DNA of 64,000 nt from Aeromonas sanarellii (GTDB taxonomy: Bacteria > Pseudomonadota > Gammaproteobacteria > Enterobacterales > Aeromonadaceae), in assembly GCF_000820085.1 (NCBI RefSeq), contig NZ_CDBN01000092.1:52678-116677 (forward strand), given 5' to 3'. This document shows positions 28,769-37,652 of this stretch, one piece after another. Below the pieces are notes generated by a model. It did not search any database. It worked only from the letters and a program-made list of their open reading frames with translations, and was not told the origin of the DNA. Made by a program: the position numbers and the translations under genes. Every line of letters begins with the position of its first letter. The stretch's first letter is position 1.

Positions 28769-30748
28769 CTACAGCCGGCGCAGGCACCACATGAAGTAAG
28801 CGCCCCCTAACAGGGTGGAGACCAGGCCGACCGGCACCTCCTGCGGGAACAGCACTTGCTGGCCTACCCAGTCCGCCAGCACCATCAGCAGGGCGCCACA
28901 ACCGGCCGCGCCGAGCAGGTGCCAGCGCGCCCGCACCAACCCCATCAGCCTGGCCATGTGGGGCGCCAGCAGGCCGGCGAAGGAGAGCGGCCCTATGACC
29001 ATAGTGGCACTGGCGGTGAGCACGGCCACCAGCAGCAAGATGACGAGCTGGGCGCGGCTGAGTCGAACCCCCAGCGCCGTCGCCACCGCCGGTCCCATGG
29101 GCATCAGATCCAGCCAGCGGCTCACCAGCAGACAGGCCGCCAGCATCAGCAGCGCCAGCACAGCCAGCGCCATGGCCACCGGCTGGGTAACGTGATAGGT
29201 GGAGCCGGACATCCAGGAGAGCAGTTGCTGCACCCGCAGATCGCCGTTGGCCAGCGCTATGGCCTGCAGCGGCTCGAACAGTGCCGTGATGGCGATGCCG
29301 GAGAGCAGGATCCGCTCCGGCTGAAAACTGTTCTTGCGGTTGATCAGCACCAAGAGCAGCAGGCAGCCAAAGGCCCCCAGCACGCCTCCCAGCAGCATCA
29401 TGGGCAGCGGCAGCGCAGGCAGCAATAATGCGGCAGCAATGACCCCCATAAAGGTGCCACCGCTTACCCCCAGCAGCTCCGGGCTCGCCATGGGGTTGTT
29501 GCTGACCCGCTGCAGCAGGGTGCCCGCCAGCGCCAGCAGCACGCCGGCCGCCCCTGCCGCCAGGGTGCGCGGCAATCGCCACTCCAGCTGGGCTTCCCAC
29601 CTGAGCCAGCTCGGCCAGCGCCACCCATCCATCCCCTGCCCGAACAGCAGGGACGCAACCACAGCCAATACCAGCCCCGTCAACATCAGGCCGACAAGGC
29701 GTGCAGGCGCAGGGTGACGTGCCACCACCAGCCCGGCGGACGCCCTGGGAGTGGACTTGAGGGTGAGGCGCGGGATCAACCAGAGCAGCAGCGGCGCCCC
29801 CAGCAGCGCCGTCATGGCGCCAGTCGGGATCAGCACGGGCCAGAAGCGGATCAGGGATTGCAGCAGCAGATCGGTGGCCGCCAGCAACAAGGCCCCCAGC
29901 ACGGGCGCCCACAGCAGGCGCAGGCCGAGCCGCCTCACCCCCAGCATGCGTACCATGACGGGAGCCGCCAGCCCGATAAAGCCGATCAGCCCCACCACGC
30001 TCACCACGCAGGCGGTGATGAAGACCGCAAGACCGAGGCCGGCGAATCTCAGGTGCTTGAGGGAGACTCCCAGGCTGCGGGCGCTGGCATCGTCCAGCTC
30101 CAGCACAGCCAGGGGACGGGCCAGCAGCGCCGCCAGCACAGCCGCCGCCAGCAGCCGCGGCAGCAGGTAGAGGGTGCCGCTCCAGCTGGTCTGGGCCAAT
30201 GAGCCGCTTCCCCACACCAACAGGCCCTTGAGCTCCTCCTGGAAGAACAGCAGCAGCCCCAGGCTGATGGCGGCGAGATAGAGGTTGATCACCAGGCCCG
30301 CGAAGACGATGACCACGGGGTTGAGCTGGCGACGCCAAGCCAGGGCGAACACCAGCCCCATGGCCAGGCTCCCCCCCGCCATGGCGATCCACTCCCGCCC
30401 GATCAGCAGCCAGGCGGGAGCAAACAGGGTCACCACCATCAGCGCCAGCTGGGCGCCGGAGGCCACCCCCAGGGTGGTCGGCGAGGCGAGCGGGTTGCGC
30501 AGCACCTGCTGCATCAGGGTGCCAGCCAGGCCAAGAGCGGCGCCGGCCAGCAGGCAGATAGCGAGGCGCGGCAGCCAGCTGAAGTGGATCACCGCCTGAC
30601 GAGCGTCGTCCAGCTGGGGCGAGAACAGGGCCTGCCACCAGAGTGCCTGCGGCAGCTGGCGCGCCAGCTCACCACAGGCCAGCATCAGGGTCAGCGCCAG
30701 CAGGCAGAGCCCGGGCCGCAGCAGGGAAGAGGGAAGAAACTGGTTCAT
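28769..30748 (-). CDS. fhuB: Iron-hydroxamate ABC transporter permease FhuB
   Basis: A 659-residue fused double permease with about 20 membrane spans, made of two FecCD-type halves. Each half carries GTLMQQVLRNPLASPTTLGV- or GTLLQRVSNNPMASPELLGV-type blocks, and GLAAPVMVRMLG or GLLAPHMARLMG. The fused length is specific for FhuB (660 in E. coli). I chose ATG 30748, which overlaps the fhuD stop by 4 bp; the frame is open further upstream without homology. Last gene of the iron cluster. Confidence 0.95.
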   Translation of the reverse strand: MNQFLPSSLLRPGLCLLALTLMLACGELARQLPQALWWQALFSPQLDDARQAVIHFSWLPRLAICLLAGAALGLAGTLMQQVLRNPLASPTTLGVASGAQLALMVVTLFAPAWLLIGREWIAMAGGSLAMGLVFALAWRRQLNPVVIVFAGLVINLYLAAISLGLLLFFQEELKGLLVWGSGSLAQTSWSGTLYLLPRLLAAAVLAALLARPLAVLELDDASARSLGVSLKHLRFAGLGLAVFITACVVSVVGLIGFIGLAAPVMVRMLGVRRLGLRLLWAPVLGALLLAATDLLLQSLIRFWPVLIPTGAMTALLGAPLLLWLIPRLTLKSTPRASAGLVVARHPAPARLVGLMLTGLVLAVVASLLFGQGMDGWRWPSWLRWEAQLEWRLPRTLAAGAAGVLLALAGTLLQRVSNNPMASPELLGVSGGTFMGVIAAALLLPALPLPMMLLGGVLGAFGCLLLLVLINRKNSFQPERILLSGIAITALFEPLQAIALANGDLRVQQLLSWMSGSTYHVTQPVAMALAVLALLMLAACLLVSRWLDLMPMGPAVATALGVRLSRAQLVILLLVAVLTASATMVIGPLSFAGLLAPHMARLMGLVRARWHLLGAAGCGALLMVLADWVGQQVLFPQEVPVGLVSTLLGGAYFMWCLRRL

Positions 30749-31683
30749 TGGATGGCTCCCTTGGCGGTCACCTGGGTTGCCACATCGGAAGACGAATCCT
30801 CTTGCAAGGCGCCACTCAACAGATCGGCGAAGCGGCGGGCGGCGAGCAGGCCACCGAAGCTCCAGACGGCGGGCAGGTGCAATACCTTGCCCTGTTTCAC
30901 CAGGGGCAGATGTTGCCACAACCCCGGCTCCTGCAGCCGCTCGCTCACTCCCACCGGGATGGGGTCGACCACCACCAGCCGGGCCTGTGGCAAGGCCAGG
31001 AACTGTTCCAGACTGACCACGGCGAAGCCCCAGGCGTTGGTCTCCCCCTGCCAGGCGTTGCGCAGCCCCAGCCGCTCCATCACCGCCTCGAACAGACTGT
31101 GGCGGCCAAATACCCGCACATGGCGCTCGTCGATAAATTGCACCAGCAACAAGGGGGGAAGATCGGCGGGCAGTTGCCCCTTCATCCGTGCCAGATCCCG
31201 CCCCAGGGCGGCGAGTTGACGCTCGGCCTCGGCGGTCTTGCCCACCAGAGCGGCTATGGTCAGGGTCGCCTCGTGCAGTCGCTGCCACAGATCCGCATCG
31301 GGTTCATAGAGTGCGATGGATTGCACCGGGGCGATGCGGGACAAGGTGGGCTCCAGCGACGCCATCAGCGGCGAGATGAGGATGAGGTCGGGCTTGAGCT
31401 CCGCCAGCAGCTCGCGGTTGGGTTGCATCCTCAGGCCGATATCCACCACCTCCGCCGGCAGCGTCGGCTCCCCCACCCAGGCGCGATAGGACTCCACATC
31501 CCCCATGGCCAGCGGCGCCACGCCCAGGGCCAGCAGGGTCTCCGCCACCGTCCAGTCGATGGTCGCGATGCGGGGGATGGATTGGGCGTATTGTTCGGTC
31601 GCCACAGGCTGTGACTCGGCCAGTACCGCAAACGGCAACAACAGGCTGACAAGGCAGGGAGCCATCTTCAATAAACGGTTCAA
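30745..31683 (-). CDS. fhuD: Iron-hydroxamate-binding periplasmic protein FhuD
   Basis: A 312-residue protein that delivers ferric hydroxamates to FhuBC. A signal peptide (about 1-22, LLLPFAVLA|ES) is followed by the helical-backbone binding fold: RIATIDWTVAETLLALGVAPLAMGD, DLILISPLMA, FGRHSLFEAVMERLGLRNAW, and LPAVWSFGGLLAARRFADLL. The order fhuC-fhuD-fhuB is as in E. coli. Confidence 0.94.
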   Translation of the reverse strand: MNRLLKMAPCLVSLLLPFAVLAESQPVATEQYAQSIPRIATIDWTVAETLLALGVAPLAMGDVESYRAWVGEPTLPAEVVDIGLRMQPNRELLAELKPDLILISPLMASLEPTLSRIAPVQSIALYEPDADLWQRLHEATLTIAALVGKTAEAERQLAALGRDLARMKGQLPADLPPLLLVQFIDERHVRVFGRHSLFEAVMERLGLRNAWQGETNAWGFAVVSLEQFLALPQARLVVVDPIPVGVSERLQEPGLWQHLPLVKQGKVLHLPAVWSFGGLLAARRFADLLSGALQEDSSSDVATQVTAKGAIQ

Positions 31684-31695
31684 GAGATCCCCCGG

Positions 31696-32460
31696 TCAGA
31701 CGATGGCGATGGCGTGATCATGGGCCGGGTGGCGAATGACCTCCATCGGGATGCCGTAGATGGCGTGCAGGGTTTCGCCGGTCATGATGTCGTCTGGCAC
31801 GCCATGGGTCAGCAAGCGGCCGCTGTGCAGCGCCACCAGCCTGTCGCAGAAGCGGGAGGCCATGTTGATGTCGTGGATGACGATGATGACCCCCAGGTTG
31901 AGCTGGCGACTCAACTGCTTGACGAGGGTGAGCACCTCCACCTGATGGGCCACGTCCAGGGCGGCCAGGGGCTCGTCCAGCAGGATGAAGCGACTCCCCT
32001 GGGCCAGCAGCATGGCGAGCCAGACCCTCCCCCGCTCGCCGCCGGAGAGGGTATCCACCAGCCGATCGGCGAAGGGCTCGGTGTGGGTCAGGGCGATGGC
32101 CTTCTCCACCTGGCTGTGATCGGCCTCCTGCATGCGGCCCAGCAGGCCGCGCCAGGGGTAGCGCCCCATCTCCACCAGCTCGCGGCCGAGCAGGTTCTCG
32201 GCGCTCGGCAGGTGCTGGGGCAGATAGGCCACCTGGCGGGCGAAGTCCCGGTTTCCCCAGTCGGACAGAGGCTTGTCGTCGAACAGTATCTCGCCGCCGC
32301 TCAGGGGCTGCTGGCGGGCCAGCAGCTTGAGCAGGGTAGACTTGCCCGAGCCGTTGTGGCCGATGAGGCCATGGACCTGGCCCTGTTCGAAGCGCAGATC
32401 CGTGGGGTGCAGCAACTGGCGGTCGTTGACCACGAAGCTGGCGGCTTTCATCTCAAACAT
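31696..32460 (-). CDS. fhuC: Iron-hydroxamate ABC transporter ATPase FhuC
   Basis: A 254-residue ATPase for ferric-hydroxamate uptake. Walker A GHNGSGKST, signature LSGGERGRVWLAMLLAQ, Walker B FILLDEPLAALD, and VIHDINMASRFCD with the switch His. ATG 32460 was chosen because AGGAAC precedes it and the FEMKAASF start fits the family; the upstream frame extension lacks homology. A short gap (22 bp) separates it from yojI. Confidence 0.94.
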   Translation of the reverse strand: MFEMKAASFVVNDRQLLHPTDLRFEQGQVHGLIGHNGSGKSTLLKLLARQQPLSGGEILFDDKPLSDWGNRDFARQVAYLPQHLPSAENLLGRELVEMGRYPWRGLLGRMQEADHSQVEKAIALTHTEPFADRLVDTLSGGERGRVWLAMLLAQGSRFILLDEPLAALDVAHQVEVLTLVKQLSRQLNLGVIIVIHDINMASRFCDRLVALHSGRLLTHGVPDDIMTGETLHAIYGIPMEVIRHPAHDHAIAIV

Positions 32461-32482
32461 AAGGTGTTCCTGTTGGCCGGAT

Positions 32483-34141
32483 TCAGACCGGCACCTCTGC
32501 ATTCAAATCTGTATCCAGATGGGCGACCGCGTCCCGGCTCACCTGCTCGCGACGCTCGCCGAGCAGCTCGGTGAGCCGGCCCTGGCGCATCTCCAGCAGG
32601 CGATCGGCCTGGGAGAAGTAGAGATCGTCGTGGCTGATGGCGATCACCGTCTTGCCCATCTCCTTGAGACGCGGCAGCAGCACCTGATAGAAGATGCGGC
32701 GGAACTGGGGATCCTGATCCGCCGCCCACTCGTCGAACAGCATGATCTCGCGCTGCTCCGCCAGCGCCAGCAGCAGGGCGACCCGCTTGCGCTGGCCCTG
32801 GGAGAGATCGATGTCGGCGATGAAGTCATCCTTGATGTGCAACTTGCTGCCCATCTGCAGCCGCTCCAGCCACTCGGCGATCAGCGCCTGCTTCGGCTCC
32901 GGGCCCAGCAGGTGCTGGAACAGGTGGTAATCGGTGAAGATGGCGGAGAAGAGCGCCAGATAGGCGTTGCGATCCGCGATGAGCTCCCCATCCAGCAGGA
33001 TCCGGCCAGAGACCGGCTGGTAGAGCCCGGTCAGCAACATGGCCAGGGTCGACTTGCCGGAGCCGTTGCCCCCGATGATGAAGATCTGCTCCCCCTTCTC
33101 GATGGTGAGGTTGATCGGCCCCACGGCGAAGCCGCCCTCCCCCGGATAGTGGAAACTCACCTGCTCCAGCTGGATGCGCCGCCAGGGGCGAGGCGCAGGC
33201 GGCAGCGGGAAGTCGGGTTCCGGCTCGGCCAGATTCAGGGTCGCTATCTTGTCGAACGCCACCTGGGCGGCGATCAGGGTCGGCAGGGCGCCGATGCCCT
33301 GCAGCAAGGGGGTGCGCAGGAACAGCAGGGTCAGGGCGAAGGTGGCGGCCACATTGGTGTTGGCCCAGCCCAGGCCGTTGGCCAGGAAGAACACCAGGCC
33401 GATGGCCCCCAGCATCATGATGTTCGACCAGTTCACCGCGCTCAGGTGATAGGTATCGGCACGAATGATGTGCTGGCGATAGTCCTGAGCGTTCTGCTCA
33501 TAGAGCCTGTGGTAGACGAAATGGGCCCGCTCGCGGTTGAGGGCCAGCTCCTTGCTGCCGGCGATGATGGACTGATAGTTCTGGTAGAGCCTGTCCTCGG
33601 CCTGACGCATGCGCGACAGGTGGCGATAGACTCGGTTCACCAGCAGCCAGCCCACCACCATGGTCACCGTGACCCAGAGCGCGGTGACACAGAGCAGGGC
33701 GGGAGAGAGCATGCCGAGGTAGATGATGGAGCCCAGAGTCAGCACCAGCCCCTGCACCAGCTCCGGCAGGCGCACGAAGGCGATGGTGATCTGGCCGATG
33801 TCGCTGGAGAGGGAGGCCAGCAGCGGCCCCTGCCCTATCTGGCGAATGCGGGCGACGTCGGTATCCAGCAGCTGCTTGAGCAGGCGACCGCGCAGGTGAT
33901 AGACGAAGTGGTGACCGAGGGTGGTCAAGGCCAGCTGGGAGCCCAGGGTAATGACCAGCAGCAGCAGGATAAGGCCGATCAGCTGGCCAAGCACCGGCAA
34001 CGGCTCTCCAACTGATTCTATAAGCGATTGATTGATAAAGGCGATAACACCGATCCCACTCACCGCACTGAGCAGACTGAGCAGGGTAATGGCGATGAAG
34101 GGCCAACGGTATTGGCGGTAAACCAGTGACAAGAGTTCCAT
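32483..34141 (-). CDS. yojI: YojI-like ABC exporter (cyclic peptide/microcin type)
   Basis: A 552-residue fused exporter: a six-span membrane domain (about 1-310) and an ATPase domain with Walker [21 protein letters not shown], signature [18 protein letters not shown] and Walker [14 protein letters not shown]. The match to E. coli YojI is close over the whole length ([50 protein letters not shown]). E. coli YojI exports microcin J25 through TolC; the same family includes PvdE and SyrD. Here it stands between a FhuA-like receptor and fhuC, suggesting export of a siderophore, or of a peptide entering through that receptor. Confidence 0.9.
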   Translation of the reverse strand: MELLSLVYRQYRWPFIAITLLSLLSAVSGIGVIAFINQSLIESVGEPLPVLGQLIGLILLLLVITLGSQLALTTLGHHFVYHLRGRLLKQLLDTDVARIRQIGQGPLLASLSSDIGQITIAFVRLPELVQGLVLTLGSIIYLGMLSPALLCVTALWVTVTMVVGWLLVNRVYRHLSRMRQAEDRLYQNYQSIIAGSKELALNRERAHFVYHRLYEQNAQDYRQHIIRADTYHLSAVNWSNIMMLGAIGLVFFLANGLGWANTNVAATFALTLLFLRTPLLQGIGALPTLIAAQVAFDKIATLNLAEPEPDFPLPPAPRPWRRIQLEQVSFHYPGEGGFAVGPINLTIEKGEQIFIIGGNGSGKSTLAMLLTGLYQPVSGRILLDGELIADRNAYLALFSAIFTDYHLFQHLLGPEPKQALIAEWLERLQMGSKLHIKDDFIADIDLSQGQRKRVALLLALAEQREIMLFDEWAADQDPQFRRIFYQVLLPRLKEMGKTVIAISHDDLYFSQADRLLEMRQGRLTELLGERREQVSRDAVAHLDTDLNAEVPV

Positions 34142-34167
34142 GGCAGGCCTGTATACAAAAAGAAGGA

Positions 34168-34192
34168 GGGCGGGAGCTTGAGGCACCCGCCC
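34168..34192 (-). terminator. Stem-loop with T-rich tail between receptor gene and yojI
   Basis: On the minus strand GGGCGGG and CCCGCCC pair around 11 bases, followed by TCCTTCTTTTTG. It is probably a partial terminator that lowers expression of yojI-fhuCDB relative to the receptor. Confidence 0.55.
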
Positions 34193-34202
34193 GGCCTGGA
34201 TC

Positions 34203-36311
34203 TTACCAGCGGTAGTTGACGGAGCCGACTATGCTGCGCGGCTCACCGTAGTAGCAGTAGTAGTCACAGCTCGCCACATAGGTGTCGTTCAGCAGGTTGT
34301 TGACGTTGACCTGGGCACGCCAGTTCTTGGCGAAGTCATACCCGATCATCGCATCCCACACCGTCTGGGCCGGCACCTGGGCCGAACCATAGATGGGGGT
34401 GTAGTCCGCATTCACGGCACCTATGCCGACACTGGATCCGATGTAACGCACCCCGGAACCCACTTCCAGTCCGGAGACCGGACCCTGTTGCACCTTGTAA
34501 TTGCCCCAGAAGGAGGCCTGGTGACGCGGGATCAGGCTGGCGCGACGATCACCGTTGCCGGTGTCGTTGGTCTTGGCATCGGTGTAGGTATAAGCAGCGG
34601 TCAGGCGCAGCGCCTCGGTGGCCTGTACGCTCCCTTCCAGCTCGACGCCCTGGGAGGTCACTTCGCCGGCCTGGGTCTGCTGGCCGGATCCTGTAGAGAC
34701 GAGCGAGTTGGTCTGCTCCAGATTGAACAGCGCCAGGTTGATGTAACCGTCGAGGAAGCTGGGGGCGTACTTGATGCCGGTCTCATACAGCTTGCCTTCC
34801 AGCGGCTTGTAGGAGTTCTTGGTGTTCGGATCTATGCCCGGCAACACTTCGAACGACTCCGCATAGGCAAAGTAGGGGGAGAGGCCGTTGTCGGCCAGAT
34901 ACATCAGGCTGCCGGAGAGCGAGAGGTTGTCGTCATACTGCTTCTCGTTCTTGCTGGTGGCTTCGCTGATGTTGTGGGTCTCCACATAGTCGAAGCGACC
35001 ACCTGCGGTCAGCAACCAGCGATCGTCCCAGCGGATCTGATGCTGGGCGTAGAGACCGCTCTGGCCCTTGGTGTTCTTCTGATAGGTGGCGGTGGACTCA
35101 TCGAAGCCGGGGAAGCCGCTGTAATCCGGGTTCATGGTGTCGATGGACCCCATACCGTAGTTGTCGGCCTCGACCCCTTCGTTCACGTGGCGCTGCAGAT
35201 CGATCCCCATCAACAGGGTCTGCTCGGTGCGATCCGTGTTCCAGTAGCCCACCAGCTGGTTGTCCATGGTGGCACTCTTGGTGTCGCCGTCACGGTAGAC
35301 CAGGCCGCGGTAGGCGGTGGTGCCTTCGTACGTCGGGAAGATATAGGTCTGACGCAGCAGCAGATCGTTGTAGTTGAAGCGGACGTTCTGCTTGAACTCC
35401 CAGGTCTGGTTGAACTGGTGGGCCAGCTCGTAGCCGGTGGAGATCTGGGTGTTGCGGTTGCGATCGTAATCCGGCTGACTCAGGTTGGTGCTGGGATCGA
35501 TCTGGCCGCCCGAGGTGTTCAGGGTGCCATAGACGGGGAAGAAGCCGTTGGTGGGCACCCCTTCATCGTGCAGGAAGCTGGCCAGCAGGGTGAGGCTGGT
35601 GCGATCCGAGATATCCAGGGTCACGCTCGGCGCCAGGTAGGCGCGCTCGTTGTAGGTGCCATCCAGCACGCCGTCGCGCTCTTTATAGAGTGCAACCATG
35701 CGATAGCGGCTGTCGTCGGTCAGATCGTCGGAGAAGTCGACCCCGACCTGGCGCAGATCCCGGTTGCCCAGTTGCAGATTGACCAGGCCTTGCGGGGTCG
35801 CGGTGGGGCGCTTGCTGATGGAGTTGATCACGCCGCCGGGAGGCGCCTCGCCGTAGAGGATGGAGGCCGGGCCCTTGAGCAGTTCCACGCTTTCCAGACC
35901 GAAGGGTTCCGGCGTCCACACATAGTAGCCGGTGCCGAACAGGCGGTTGCCATCGAGGTATTGGGCGGCATCGAAGCCACGGACCTTGAACCAGTCGGTG
36001 TTGTTGTCGGAGCCGTAGAGACCGGTGAGCACGCCGGAGCGGTAGCGCACGGACTCGTCGAGCTGCAGCACGGCGTGCTGATCCAGCTCCTCGCGGTTGA
36101 CCACGGAGACGGCGCGAGGGGTCTCGGCCATGGGCACTTCGACCTTCATGGCGGTGCCGGTGACCACCATGGTTTCAGCCGCCTTGGGCAGCTCTTTGTC
36201 CGCCGGTTCGGCAGCCAGCACCGGCAGGCTCGCCAGCAGGCAGGAGAGCGGCAACAGTTGGGCCCCCTTCTTTCGCATCACTGCATTCTGGGTATTTCTT
36301 TGCGCAATCAT
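34203..36311 (-). CDS. TonB-dependent siderophore receptor, FhuA/FoxA-like
   Basis: A 702-residue outer-membrane receptor. The signal region ends near LLASLPVLA; the TonB box is ETMVVTG (about 46-52); the plug has [37 protein letters not shown]; and the 22-strand barrel ends with the aromatic VGSNYRW-type terminus. The C-terminal [20 protein letters not shown] strongly resembles the YVASC...G...R segment of FhuA, which with the fhuCDB neighbours points to ferric hydroxamates. The exact ligand is unknown. ATG 36311 has a weak ribosome site; Met12 is an alternative start. Confidence 0.92.
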   Translation of the reverse strand: MIAQRNTQNAVMRKKGAQLLPLSCLLASLPVLAAEPADKELPKAAETMVVTGTAMKVEVPMAETPRAVSVVNREELDQHAVLQLDESVRYRSGVLTGLYGSDNNTDWFKVRGFDAAQYLDGNRLFGTGYYVWTPEPFGLESVELLKGPASILYGEAPPGGVINSISKRPTATPQGLVNLQLGNRDLRQVGVDFSDDLTDDSRYRMVALYKERDGVLDGTYNERAYLAPSVTLDISDRTSLTLLASFLHDEGVPTNGFFPVYGTLNTSGGQIDPSTNLSQPDYDRNRNTQISTGYELAHQFNQTWEFKQNVRFNYNDLLLRQTYIFPTYEGTTAYRGLVYRDGDTKSATMDNQLVGYWNTDRTEQTLLMGIDLQRHVNEGVEADNYGMGSIDTMNPDYSGFPGFDESTATYQKNTKGQSGLYAQHQIRWDDRWLLTAGGRFDYVETHNISEATSKNEKQYDDNLSLSGSLMYLADNGLSPYFAYAESFEVLPGIDPNTKNSYKPLEGKLYETGIKYAPSFLDGYINLALFNLEQTNSLVSTGSGQQTQAGEVTSQGVELEGSVQATEALRLTAAYTYTDAKTNDTGNGDRRASLIPRHQASFWGNYKVQQGPVSGLEVGSGVRYIGSSVGIGAVNADYTPIYGSAQVPAQTVWDAMIGYDFAKNWRAQVNVNNLLNDTYVASCDYYCYYGEPRSIVGSVNYRW

Positions 36312-36449
36312 ATAAGTGTCTCAAATATCAATGAGTTATATTTTGGTTTCTTATTATGGGTGCCCAATGCGGCCGGTCTGCCCGACTCCTTAGGCGAATA
36401 AAGCGGCACAATGCTACTACAGGAGCCATGATCGAATCGATTCAATAAT

Positions 36450-36464
36450 TGCTAATCATTTGCA
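36450..36464. promoter_or_regulatory. Fur-box-like site upstream of the iron cluster
   Basis: TGCTAATCATTTGCA fits the 7-1-7 Fur pattern TGATAATNATTATCA at 11 of 14 defined positions. It lies about 140 bp before the receptor start. The remaining 36312-36693 gap is AT-rich near the receptor and carries a DnaA box near mioC. Confidence 0.65.
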
Positions 36465-36628
36465 TCTCTATTGTTACCTGCTGTATCAACGGACGACTTT
36501 TCCGGCAGAAAGACTCATTCAGGAGGGTGGTCAAAAGAAGGGAACACAGGGGAAGATAAAAAAGATGGTGAGGGCGGCCTCTGCCATAAAAATAGTGAAG
36601 GATCCTTATCCCCAAGCTTTATCCATAT

Positions 36629-36637
36629 TTATCCACA
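36629..36637 (+). promoter_or_regulatory. DnaA box upstream of mioC
   Basis: An exact TTATCCACA, 57 bases before the mioC start. In E. coli mioC transcription is repressed by DnaA through an equivalent box. Confidence 0.8.
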
Positions 36638-36693
36638 TGCTTTGGCGGTAAGATCCCTGCTCTTCACTCTTTCGATGACATCAGGATCATTCC

Positions 36694-37143
36694 ATGGCCA
36701 AACTCAACCTCGTCGTCGGCTCCATGCTGGGGGCCTCCGAATATGTCGCAGATCATGTGGCCAGCCTGCTGGAACAGGCGGGCCACCAAGCCGAGATCCA
36801 CAACCCGGCCAGCCTGGCCGAGATCCTGGCCGAGCCCAAGGCCATACTGCTGGTGATCACCTCCACCCACGGTGCCGGCGACGTGCCCGACAATCTGCAA
36901 CCCTTCGCCAAGGATCTTGTGGACCAGCGCCCGGATCTCAGCGCCTTGAAATATGGGGTGATCGCCCTGGGGGATCGCAGCTATGACACCTTCTGCCAGG
37001 GCGGCAAGACGCTGGATCGGCTGCTGGCCGAGTGCGGAGCAAGCCGGATCGGGGATCGTCTGGAGATAGACGTGACCCAGCACGAGATCCCGGAAGACGC
37101 CGCCGAAGCCTGGATCCACGACTGGATGGCCTCGATCGCCTGA
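36694..37143 (+). CDS. mioC: Flavodoxin-like protein MioC
   Basis: A 149-residue FMN-binding protein. Phosphate-binding loop GSMLGASEYVADHV (about 9-22), THGAGDVPDNLQPF and GDRSYDTFCQGGK are the three flavin contacts. It lies beside oriC, where transcription toward the origin can influence initiation. In E. coli MioC is linked to biotin synthase activity in vitro. The coding sequence is itself rich in GATC. Confidence 0.95.
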   Translation: MAKLNLVVGSMLGASEYVADHVASLLEQAGHQAEIHNPASLAEILAEPKAILLVITSTHGAGDVPDNLQPFAKDLVDQRPDLSALKYGVIALGDRSYDTFCQGGKTLDRLLAECGASRIGDRLEIDVTQHEIPEDAAEAWIHDWMASIA

Positions 37144-37652
37144 TCAGGGGGCGGGAGATCCGGTCTCACTCCCCCGATCTCCCCCTTTATCCCCAGATCC
37201 CTATCCACCAGGTTATTAACAGGGGGATCCGGAGAAGTTGTTCCGGCTCGTCACCCATAGCACTCCGGATAAATGTGCATAACTACGGTGCAAAGCTCTG
37301 CAAAACCTATAGTTATTCATGTATTAGATCCCATGTGACGTGCTCCTGTGTATAAAAACCAGGGTTATCCCCCCGTTCGCCCCTCCAGGATCCAAGCTTT
37401 TCCACAAGCAGCGATCGGCTTTAAGCGAATGATCTTTATGATCAAAAATGGCTTATCAACAGAAGTGTCGGATCCTAATAAGAGATCCAATAAAAGATCG
37501 ATCTAAAGATCCTTAAGATCTATTTAGTGGATCCCTGATCCATACTGATCCTGAAGTAGACGTTCCCCTCCGGATGCTAAACAGATAGAATGATCCGCCC
37601 TTCAGACCAGGCAAACAACGATCTTCAGGCGTGCAGATCAAGGTGATCCCCA
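37144..37652. other. oriC: Chromosomal replication origin oriC
   Basis: A 509-bp gap between mioC and mnmG with about 23 GATC sites. DnaA-box matches: TGTGCATAA 37274-37282 (TTATGCACA), TGTGTATAA 37347-37355 (TTATACACA, like E. coli R2), TTTTCCACA 37398-37406, and TTATCAACA 37453-37461 at the R1 position. The mnmG side holds AT- and GATC-rich units; read on the minus strand it contains GATCTCTTATTAGGATC, which also occurs in E. coli oriC at the unwinding side. The layout is therefore the E. coli/Vibrio type, with the unwinding element toward mnmG. Confidence 0.93.

Noticed and set aside
28395..30638. 747-residue minus-strand ORF out of frame with fhuB
   Set aside because: Frame-shifted reading of fhuB, Ala/Gly/Arg-rich and without membrane-span pattern.
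34488..36401. 637-residue plus-strand ORF opposite the TonB-dependent receptor
   Set aside because: Antisense shadow; the minus-strand receptor has signal peptide, TonB box and barrel end.
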